Positions 57,126-64,000 of a DNA stretch of 64,000 nt are shown here, one piece after another. The number at the start of each line of letters is the position of its first letter. Within the stretch, counting starts at the first letter, position 1. A program made the translations under genes and the position numbers. Under the pieces are notes generated by a model, which did not search any database, was not told the DNA's origin, and saw nothing but the letters and a program-made list of their open reading frames with translations. This DNA is from Kangiella taiwanensis (GTDB lineage: Bacteria > Pseudomonadota > Gammaproteobacteria > Enterobacterales > Kangiellaceae), in NCBI RefSeq assembly GCF_020005165.1, contig NZ_JAHCLT010000002.1, positions 248,001 through 312,000 of the forward strand. The letters run 5' to 3'.

Positions 57126-57920
57126 GTGACACTGATTTTTCAAATTTTAACTGGACTCGCCTATCTCGGCCTAGCGCTGTTTTTGGTGCGTCGAATCAAA
57201 AACCCTAAACAACAGGTTCCTGAGTGGGGCAAATGGTTACCGCTTATTCCTGCGACACTGCACCTATTTACAGTTTATCTACTAATTGATAAAAGCAGTG
57301 ATTCAGGTCAAAACTTATCACTGTTAAATTTGATTTCACTGATCACTCTGATTTTAGTGCTTTTGGTCGCCGTTTACCGCTTTAGCAAACAAACACCACA
57401 CCTGATGCTGTACACGGCTATTATAGCTGGGGTTATTAACTGGCTATCCATCATTCCTGAAGAGCCCAATATTGTGAACTTCAGTAATAACGGCCTAGGC
57501 ATACTGCATGTATGGCTTTCAATTATCGGCTTTAGCCTGCTACTAGCAGCCAGTCTGCAGAGCGCTCTCGTATTAGTTCTCCATGGTAAACTGCGTCATA
57601 AACCATCGAGTATCCACCCTCTTTTGCCACCGCTACTGGAAATGGAGCGTTTTTTATCAACGTTAGTGTTGTCGGGGATCATTAGCCTCGGAGTGGCTTT
57701 CGGTCTTGGCTTTGGCTTGCCTGAATCAGTCATCAAAGCCCAACCACTTCATAAAATCATTTTATCTTTATTAGCTTGGTTCAGCTTCTGTACATTTTAC
57801 ATCGGTTATAAGAGCTCTAAATTAAGCGGTATTCGATTCGCGAGATTCTGCATCATCGCTTTTGTTATTTTAAGTATAGGCTTCATTGGCACTAAACTGG
57901 TTATCCAGTACATTTTATAA
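57126..57920 (+). CDS. ypjD: CcsA-related inner-membrane protein YpjD
   Basis: 264-residue integral membrane protein with about eight hydrophobic segments, of the cytochrome c assembly (CcsA/ResC) superfamily. LHVWLSIIGFSLLLAASLQSALVLV and the late HKIILSLLAWFSFCTFYIGYK segment fit YpjD; the tryptophan-rich haem motif of true CcsA is absent. The ffh/ypjD/corB neighbourhood is widely conserved and supports the call. GTG start. Function unknown, possibly linked to CorB. Confidence 0.85.
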   Translation: MTLIFQILTGLAYLGLALFLVRRIKNPKQQVPEWGKWLPLIPATLHLFTVYLLIDKSSDSGQNLSLLNLISLITLILVLLVAVYRFSKQTPHLMLYTAIIAGVINWLSIIPEEPNIVNFSNNGLGILHVWLSIIGFSLLLAASLQSALVLVLHGKLRHKPSSIHPLLPPLLEMERFLSTLVLSGIISLGVAFGLGFGLPESVIKAQPLHKIILSLLAWFSFCTFYIGYKSSKLSGIRFARFCIIAFVILSIGFIGTKLVIQYIL

Positions 57921-57940
57921 GAACAATACGGAGTTAATTT

Positions 57941-59224
57941 TTGGAACAGCTGTCAACGGGAACCTTATTCTTAATACTGGGCTTATTAATACTACTTTCA
58001 GCTTTTTTCTCTAGCTCAGAAACAGGCATGATGTCGCTCAACCGTTACCGCTTAAAGCACCGCGCACGAAGTGGTGATAAAAGTGCCAAACGAGTTTACG
58101 ACATGCTAAAGCGTCCCGATAAATTATTAGGTCTTATTTTGCTAGGCAATAATATTGTCAATATTCTTGCCTCTGCTATTGCAACTGTGATTGCGATTCG
58201 ATTTTGGGGCGAAGGCGGTATTTTTGCTGCGACATTAATGCTCACTGTTGTGATTTTGATTTTTGCAGAAGTGACGCCAAAGACATTAGCAGCCTTAAAT
58301 CCTGAGAAAATCTCCTTTTTCGCGGCTCCAACGCTGAAAGTTCTTTCCACAATTTTCCACCCCGCAATTAAGCTCATTAGTTTTTTAGCCAACGGTTTAT
58401 TAAAGCTGTTCGGCGTTAACTCAAGCTCAGACACTGACGATCACTTAAGTCAGGAAGAGCTGCGAACCGTCGTTAATGAAGCTGGAACAATGATTCCCCG
58501 TCGTCACCAAAAAATGTTGCTGAGCATTCTGGATCTTGAAACGGTCACTGTTGATGACATTATGGTACCGAGAAACGAAATCATTGGTATCGACTTAAAT
58601 GATGATATGGACTATATCCTTGAGCAGATCCGAAACAGCATTCACACACGTCTACTCGTGTTTCGCGGCGAAATCGATAGCGTTGAGGGTTTTTTACATG
58701 CCAGAAATTTTGGTCGAGTTCTCGAAATGGAGTCGAACTCGCCGGAGGGGATATTGGATCACTTGGATCCGATTTATTATGTGCCAGAAGGTACGCCTCT
58801 ACATACGCAACTGATGAAGTTCCAGCGGAAACGTGATCGGATTGGCCTTGTCGTCGATGAGTACGGTGATATTGAAGGATTGGTGACCTTAGACGATATT
58901 CTAGAAGAAATCGTGGGTGACTTTACTACTGAAATGTCTAGTATTAATCGTGACATCCAAAAGGATGGTGACAACGCCTATTTGATAGACGCCACGGTTA
59001 CCGTTCGCGACCTCAATAAAACACTGGAATGGGAACTTCCTACCGAAGGCCCTAAAACTCTCAACGGATTAATTACAGAATACTTAGAAACTATCCCACA
59101 GTCGGGAACCTGTTTACGGCTTTATGGTTACCCAATGGAAATTTTGCAAATAAAAGATAACATCGTTAAGAGCGTACGTGCGATGCCGCATTTATACGCA
59201 CCACCTAACGATGACCAGGACTAG
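57941..59224 (+). CDS. corB: CNNM/CBS/CorC-domain membrane protein CorB (YfjD)
   Basis: 427 residues: a DUF21 transmembrane domain (about 1-150, FFSSSETGMMSLNRYRLKHRA, ILIFAEVTPKTLAAL), two CBS motifs (about 205-335, VDDIMVPRNEIIGID, GLVVDEYGDIEGLVTLDDILEEIVG) and a C-terminal CorC_HlyC domain. Relatives are Mg2+ or Co2+ transporters or modulators of CorA. Start TTG at 57941 with GGAG nine bases upstream. 20 bp after ypjD. Confidence 0.92.
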   Translation: MEQLSTGTLFLILGLLILLSAFFSSSETGMMSLNRYRLKHRARSGDKSAKRVYDMLKRPDKLLGLILLGNNIVNILASAIATVIAIRFWGEGGIFAATLMLTVVILIFAEVTPKTLAALNPEKISFFAAPTLKVLSTIFHPAIKLISFLANGLLKLFGVNSSSDTDDHLSQEELRTVVNEAGTMIPRRHQKMLLSILDLETVTVDDIMVPRNEIIGIDLNDDMDYILEQIRNSIHTRLLVFRGEIDSVEGFLHARNFGRVLEMESNSPEGILDHLDPIYYVPEGTPLHTQLMKFQRKRDRIGLVVDEYGDIEGLVTLDDILEEIVGDFTTEMSSINRDIQKDGDNAYLIDATVTVRDLNKTLEWELPTEGPKTLNGLITEYLETIPQSGTCLRLYGYPMEILQIKDNIVKSVRAMPHLYAPPNDDQD

Positions 59225-59232
59225 GACTGATA

Positions 59233-61719
59233 ATGACCCAACAGAAAGAAAGTATTTTCTTTAAGCTTTATAAAAAAATCATTCTCGACCACCCTTTAGC
59301 GAGCCTTGTCGTTGTTATATTGTTGACAGTGTTAGCGGCAAGCCAGCTCTACAAGTTTAGACTCGATGCATCTGGCGAGTCATTAGTACTTGAGAACGAC
59401 CAATCACTTGAATACTACCGGCAGGTTAATGAAAAGTATGGCTCTGATGATTTCTTGATCATCACGTGGCAGCCCAACAAGGGGCTGATGAGTGATGAAT
59501 CGATTGAAGGGCTCAAATCATTAACCTCTGAACTTAACAAGGTTCAAACTGTTTCCGGCATTAACAGCATTTTAAATGTCCCGCTACTCGAAGGCTTAAC
59601 TCTTGACACCGACGCTCTTGGTGACGAAATCCCTACCTTAGAAAGTCCTGATATCAACCGAGAAGAAGCCTTACAAGAGTTCACGTCGAGTCCGATCTAT
59701 AAAAACTTACTGGTTGGTGAAGACGGTACAACCAGCGCTGTTCAAATAAACTTTGAACGTGACGAAGAATATTTTTCTCTGCTGAGCGCAAGAGATGAAC
59801 TACGTGCTCGGGCAACCAAGAAAGAACTCTCTGCAGAAGAGCAAGCTAAACTCGAACGCCTTGAAGCAGACTTTGATAGCTACAGCAAAAAAGTTTCCGA
59901 TCGCACCAGTAACATTATTGCTGAAGTAAGAACCATCATGGAGGACTACCGCGGCATAGCCACGATGCATCTTGGCGGTATTTCCATGATCACAAATGAC
60001 ATGCTGACCTTTATCCAACACGACATTACAGTTTTTGGTATCGGCATCATGTTATTCATCATGCTGGCATTATTTGTATTCTTTGGCAAAGCTCGTTGGG
60101 TCGTACTGCCACTGTTCTCATGCATTGTTACCGTTGTCATGTTGGCAGGGTTATTAAGCTTTTTAGATTGGCGCATAACCGTCATCTCTTCTAACTTCCC
60201 TTCGATTCTACTGATTGTAATCTTGGCGCTGAATGTCCATCTCGCTGTGTATTACCGCGATTTTATTTCTTCAGCGCCTGAATCAAGCCAAGAACTGAGA
60301 GTATCTACCACTTTAAAAACCATGTTCTGGCCATGCTTTTATACTGCGCTTACAACCGTAGTAGCCTTTATATCATTACTGATTAGCGGCATCAGACCTG
60401 TAATCGATTTTGGCTGGATTATGACGATAGGTATCGTGCTAGGCTTTGTTGTCACTTTTGTGATATTCCCTAGCTTTATTCAGTTGCTGAAGCAGGATAC
60501 ACATACCAGTGGAACCAGTATTACTTATAAAATTACGCACTGGATTTATAATTTTACGGTGAATTTTAAAGCTGTAATTTTCGTTGCCACAGTCGCAATT
60601 ATTGCCTTTAGTGCTTACGGGATTACTCAACTAAAAGTTGAGAACCGATTCATTGATTATTTTAAACCCAGCACTGAGATCTACCAAGGTATGACTGTCA
60701 TCGATCAAAAGCTTGGGGGCACCACACCGTTAGATATCGTAATAGACAAGGGTGAAGAAAGTTCGTTGGTTGCTGATGATGAGTTTGAAGATGAATTTGG
60801 CGACGACTTTGATAGTGGCATTTATGATGCAGGTTACTGGTTCACTGGAGCTAAACTTAATCAGGTTGAGCAAATCCATGACTACATTGATGGTCTAGAT
60901 GTTACAGGAAAAGTTCAATCTATTGCGACATACTCGAAAGTACTTGAGAAGATGAATGGTGGGGAATACCCTGACGAGCTGACTTTAAGCCTAGTCCATC
61001 AAAAAACTCCTGAAGAAGTCCGCTCAGTGCTAATGGACCCGTACTTATCCGAAGACGGCAGTCAAATCCGTATCAATATTCGTGTTCAAGAGACAAACCA
61101 TGACCTTAAGCGTGCCGAACTGATCAACAATATCAACGATTACATTGTTGAAGAAGCCGGTATTTCTCAGGATAGAGTCCACTTCACGGGGATGCTTGTT
61201 CTCTACAACAATATGCTTGAGAGCTTGTTTGACTCACAAATCAAGACTATCGGTGCCGTATACCTAGCCATTTTGTTAATGTTTATTGTCCTTTTTCGCT
61301 CTGTGGTGTTGGCTATACTCGCGACCATTCCTAATGCACTGTCTGCGGCACTAGTTCTAGGGATTATGGGTTGGATGGGTGTACCGATGGATATGATGAC
61401 AATCACCATTGCTGCCATTGTCATAGGAATCGCGGTTGATAACTCAATTCACTATGTGCATCGCTTTAGGGCCGAGTTCCAGAAGGATCATAACTACTTA
61501 GAAACCATGAAGCGTTGTCATGGCAGTATTGGTAAAGCTATTTACTACACCGGCGTGACCGTAATTTTTGGTTTTGCAATCTTAGCCTTGTCTGAGTTTA
61601 TTCCTTCGATTTACTTTGGTCTGTTAACAGGATTAGCGATGGCAGTGGCTCTGTTCTTGAATTTAACCTTATTACCTTTGATGCTTATAACAATGAAACC
61701 TCTGAAAGCAAAAAAATAG
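59233..61719 (+). CDS. MMPL/RND-superfamily transporter, 12 predicted membrane helices
   Basis: 828-residue two-fold repeated permease: helix 1 near 22-40, a large periplasmic loop, a sterol-sensing-like block of helices near 260-420, then the repeat from about 445 with a second loop and helices 675-820. The SSD-type segments NFPSILLIVILALNVHLAVYYRDF and IAAIVIGIAVDNSIHYVHRFRAEF carry proton-relay-type polar residues. The second loop has a very acidic patch (DDEFEDEFGDDFD near 513-525). Cargo unknown, perhaps lipid or hopanoid-like. No membrane-fusion partner adjoins. 8 bp after corB. Confidence 0.85.
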   Translation: MTQQKESIFFKLYKKIILDHPLASLVVVILLTVLAASQLYKFRLDASGESLVLENDQSLEYYRQVNEKYGSDDFLIITWQPNKGLMSDESIEGLKSLTSELNKVQTVSGINSILNVPLLEGLTLDTDALGDEIPTLESPDINREEALQEFTSSPIYKNLLVGEDGTTSAVQINFERDEEYFSLLSARDELRARATKKELSAEEQAKLERLEADFDSYSKKVSDRTSNIIAEVRTIMEDYRGIATMHLGGISMITNDMLTFIQHDITVFGIGIMLFIMLALFVFFGKARWVVLPLFSCIVTVVMLAGLLSFLDWRITVISSNFPSILLIVILALNVHLAVYYRDFISSAPESSQELRVSTTLKTMFWPCFYTALTTVVAFISLLISGIRPVIDFGWIMTIGIVLGFVVTFVIFPSFIQLLKQDTHTSGTSITYKITHWIYNFTVNFKAVIFVATVAIIAFSAYGITQLKVENRFIDYFKPSTEIYQGMTVIDQKLGGTTPLDIVIDKGEESSLVADDEFEDEFGDDFDSGIYDAGYWFTGAKLNQVEQIHDYIDGLDVTGKVQSIATYSKVLEKMNGGEYPDELTLSLVHQKTPEEVRSVLMDPYLSEDGSQIRINIRVQETNHDLKRAELINNINDYIVEEAGISQDRVHFTGMLVLYNNMLESLFDSQIKTIGAVYLAILLMFIVLFRSVVLAILATIPNALSAALVLGIMGWMGVPMDMMTITIAAIVIGIAVDNSIHYVHRFRAEFQKDHNYLETMKRCHGSIGKAIYYTGVTVIFGFAILALSEFIPSIYFGLLTGLAMAVALFLNLTLLPLMLITMKPLKAKK

Positions 61720-61740
61720 TAACCCATTATGTTAAGTACA

Positions 61741-61769
61741 AAAAAGCCGCGATAATCGCGGCTTTTTTG
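61741..61769. terminator. Bidirectional terminator between MMPL gene and M6 protease
   Basis: Perfect 13-bp arms AAAAAAGCCGCGA and TCGCGGCTTTTTT with a TAA loop and T-tracts in both directions. It ends the ypjD-corB-MMPL operon and, on the minus strand, the protease gene (stop at 61786). Confidence 0.9.
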
Positions 61770-61785
61770 TTGCTATTGTTTTGAG

Positions 61786-64000
61786 TTAGCTTTTACGACG
61801 AAGTACTAAGCCTGCAGCAAGCAGCATCAGCAATAAGATATTGCCGCTACCACCACCGCCGCCGCCTGAGGACTTCTCTGCAACAGAGATGGTTTTGTTC
61901 ACCGTTACTTCAACACCAGTGCTGTCTGCGACAGTAAAGGCAACATCGTAACTACCCGCTGAAGCATATGTATGGCTTGGGTTAGCGCCTGTAGCACTGG
62001 AGCCATCGCCAAAGTTCCATGAGTAGCTATAGTTCCCATCACCACCACCAACATTAGACGTGAAGTTAACTTTTAATCCATTCGCTGAAGTGTTCATCGA
62101 AGCATTAAGCGCAGCGACGACTTGAACAACTTTAGACACTTCAACTGCTTGTTTATCACTGCTGGTAACACTTAGGGTAATCGTATATTCGCCAGTCAGG
62201 GCATAGGTATGCTCTCCTGAACGGTTACTACTGGTCGCGCCATCACCAAAATCCCAAGAGTAGGTATAGTCAGGTGAACCACCAACAGCATTACCTGATA
62301 CTGAAACTTTTGCACCATTGACTGAAGACACAATCTCGGCCTGTAACTCATCAGCAATACTGACTGACTTCGACTTGCTGTCGACTGTCGCTTCGCCGTC
62401 AGTAACGGTTAGAGTGACCGTGTAAACACCGCTTTGAGCGTAAGTGTGCGTTGGATTTGCGTCAACCGAAACAGCAGAACCATCACCAAAGTCCCATGCA
62501 TACGTATAATTAGCATCACCACCTTTAGTGTTATTGCTAAACGCTACTTGCTTGTAGTCGATATCAAATCCAAAATCAGCTGTTAAGGCAGGCGTCGCCT
62601 TCGAAATTTTAACCGTAGCGGTACTGCTATTAGTAGCCTGCGCAGTAACCTCGATTGATAGACCGTGAGTTGGTAATACTAAGCCTGACTCTGGCTGCTG
62701 TGGTAGAGAGTAATCTAAACTATCATCAAATGTTGCCGTTGATGATAAATGTGAGTCTCCACTGTAGCTTTTTTGGTTATACAAACCAAAGGCCGCGTCT
62801 ATCACCTGTAAGCTAGAGCTTGCTATCGAGCCATTACGTTTTATTGGGTTCTGATCAGCATCAACTACACCCAAGAAGCCATGTCCAGGATGCTCTTCAA
62901 CTTTGTTATCAGAGTATGCTTCATCGGCAAACCAAACTAATACGCCTGGGGTGTAAACAGTCCTTTTCAAACCTTCATCTTGACCATTCTCACTGCGTAA
63001 TTGGACCCAGTAATGTTGTGCTTTACCATCAGTTTTATCGCTCACTCTGAGGAAGCCATTTAAAGTCAAACTGCCTTCAGTTTCAGCGCCATCGGTAAAG
63101 ATATCGGAACCATTATTCAGAACCAAATCATCAATGACGAGACCGTAACCACCAACAGCAGGGTCAGTAACGTACTTAATCTCTACTGTCACCGACTGAC
63201 CCGCATATGCTGATAAATCAAACGTTAAATCTAGCCACCCTAATGCTCCTTCAGCACCAGAAATAGTTTTTGATTCTCCAGTAATGAAGTGAGTGACGCC
63301 ACTATGGTATTGGTTATTTACTTTTGTGTGGTTACCTGCGATAGGGTTTCCGTTAACAAGTACCTGCGCATAATCATAGTCAACTTCAATATCCCATCGG
63401 GCCTTCATGCTCAATACACTGTTGCCAGATGCCGGAATATTGACATCAAAAGATAGGGCGTTGTTTAGATAATGTCCTTCGTCTGAGTAATACTGATATG
63501 AGCCAGAGTATGGTGGCGCAAAGTCGACTAACGGCTTAGGCATATCAATTCTGATTTGGTTTAAGCCGTTATGATTTACAGCTTCAACTAAATCAAAATT
63601 TTGTGAGCCTGTTGCCATCGCTTTAAAATCAACGGTTTGCTCATCTATCCAATCGCCGCCATAGACAGACTGGAAATAGGCACGAGCGTAAGGACTGAAG
63701 CCTGTTGGCTGAGTACCAGCAACCTCACCTGCCCAACTACCGCCAGCCATCACTGACCAGTATCCCACTGGTGAGCCCACTGCAGAGCCAGCAATGTCAT
63801 ATTCATCAGGTACACCTAAGTCATGACCAAATTCATGAACGACAACACCTGTGGCGGCATCGATGGATTGAATAGTATAGCCAAACAGCTTCTTCCCTGT
63901 GCCTGGAATGGTATAACCATTTGTGTTGGTGTCAACAAAGAAACGATGCGACCAAATAGCATCCTCACCTAAATTACCACCGCCGGCTTCCTCGCCGATG
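61786..64000 (-). CDS. Secreted M6-family (immune inhibitor A) metalloprotease, C-terminal part, GlyGly-CTERM
   Basis: Partial: the frame is open past the 64000 edge (first full codon at 63999), about 737 residues visible. Zinc motif HEFGHD at 63837-63820 within VVVHEFGHDLGVPDEYD is the M6 signature. Then an immune-inhibitor-A-type beta region (LGWLDLTFDLSAYAGQSVTVEIKYVTDP), three PKD repeats (each with Y-x-W-(D/N)-FGDGS/A and HTYA), and a tail of six Gly, a hydrophobic helix and RRKS, which is the GlyGly-CTERM sorting signal that rhombosortase cuts. The GTG near 63780 is internal, not the start. Probably surface-processed and released. Confidence 0.88.
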   Translation of the reverse strand, partial: IGEEAGGGNLGEDAIWSHRFFVDTNTNGYTIPGTGKKLFGYTIQSIDAATGVVVHEFGHDLGVPDEYDIAGSAVGSPVGYWSVMAGGSWAGEVAGTQPTGFSPYARAYFQSVYGGDWIDEQTVDFKAMATGSQNFDLVEAVNHNGLNQIRIDMPKPLVDFAPPYSGSYQYYSDEGHYLNNALSFDVNIPASGNSVLSMKARWDIEVDYDYAQVLVNGNPIAGNHTKVNNQYHSGVTHFITGESKTISGAEGALGWLDLTFDLSAYAGQSVTVEIKYVTDPAVGGYGLVIDDLVLNNGSDIFTDGAETEGSLTLNGFLRVSDKTDGKAQHYWVQLRSENGQDEGLKRTVYTPGVLVWFADEAYSDNKVEEHPGHGFLGVVDADQNPIKRNGSIASSSLQVIDAAFGLYNQKSYSGDSHLSSTATFDDSLDYSLPQQPESGLVLPTHGLSIEVTAQATNSSTATVKISKATPALTADFGFDIDYKQVAFSNNTKGGDANYTYAWDFGDGSAVSVDANPTHTYAQSGVYTVTLTVTDGEATVDSKSKSVSIADELQAEIVSSVNGAKVSVSGNAVGGSPDYTYSWDFGDGATSSNRSGEHTYALTGEYTITLSVTSSDKQAVEVSKVVQVVAALNASMNTSANGLKVNFTSNVGGGDGNYSYSWNFGDGSSATGANPSHTYASAGSYDVAFTVADSTGVEVTVNKTISVAEKSSGGGGGGSGNILLLMLLAAGLVLRRKS

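Noticed and set aside
61786-63780. Treating the frame that starts at 63780 as a complete protein
   Set aside because: The frame is open to the window edge and the upstream codons encode the M6 zinc motif HEFGHD, so the start is internal.

Overview
The window reads as chromosomal DNA of a marine-type gammaproteobacterium. The gene orders pyrG-kdsA-eno-ftsB-ispD, ispF-truD-surE-pcm-nlpD, rpsP-rimM-trmD-rplS, xerD-dsbC-recJ, relA-mazG and scpA-scpB-rluB are all classical for that class. Base composition is moderate, and dense 4-nt ATGA overlaps and TTG starts with good ribosome binding sites are common. Kangiella or a close relative is my best guess for the genus. That is an inference from gene content and style, not a database result. 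No tRNA, rRNA, CRISPR array, insertion sequence or prophage gene was seen.

Layout. 1-0.8 kb: end of a two-component system of the dedicated-sortase type (pdsR plus the first codons of its kinase). 0.9-5.4 kb: yciK and ppx, convergent with ppk. 5.5-10 kb: rluB, a CheY-like regulator, scpB, scpA and trpS, all on the minus strand. 10.2-12.1 kb: a small MarR-controlled operon with a GST, a DUF1428 protein and a VOC/PhnB-like protein. 12.2-15.7 kb: yciO-rnm divergent from yciB-yciI-bolA and an orphan membrane-anchored protein. 15.7-32.9 kb: one long minus-strand array, pyrG, kdsA, eno, ftsB, ispD, then a complete his operon, then ispF, truD, surE, pcm, a yqaA-like gene and nlpD. 33.2-40.4 kb: a DUF188 protein, mazG, relA, a 1.5-kb interval with an orphan secreted protein and several inverted repeats, rlmD and a PolB-like exonuclease. 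40.5-47.4 kb: a periplasmic binding protein overlapping a BarA-like hybrid kinase, mtaB, mscS and a small lipoprotein. 47.5-53.9 kb: recJ, an Mth938-domain gene, dsbC, xerD, rplS, trmD, rimM, rpsP. 54.2-61.7 kb: two orphan secreted proteins, ffh divergent from ypjD-corB-MMPL/RND. 61.8-64 kb: the C-terminal part of a secreted M6 metalloprotease with PKD repeats and a GlyGly-CTERM-like tail, cut by the window end.

The outstanding region is the his operon (about 20.4-27.8 kb). It lies exactly between ispD and ispF, genes that are normally adjacent. Its order is hisG, hisC-HAD, hisB, hisH, hisF, hisA-hisIE, hisD, nearly all overlapping. Two genes are unusual fusions: HisC with a C-terminal HAD phosphatase-like domain (a candidate for the otherwise missing histidinol-phosphatase), and HisA with HisI and HisE. 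Upstream lie two complete classical His attenuators in tandem. Each has a short leader peptide with six consecutive His codons, a potential antiterminator pairing and an intrinsic terminator. A strong sigma70-like promoter precedes the first, and a candidate promoter at the 3' end of hisD could rescue essential ispF expression.

A second item is a pair of non-identical hairpin repeats (28.9 kb and 38.1 kb). They share a core CGGAGT-N13-ATGAG(T/C)AC while their inner stems and outer arms differ but remain self-complementary, which suggests a dispersed, structure-conserved element family.
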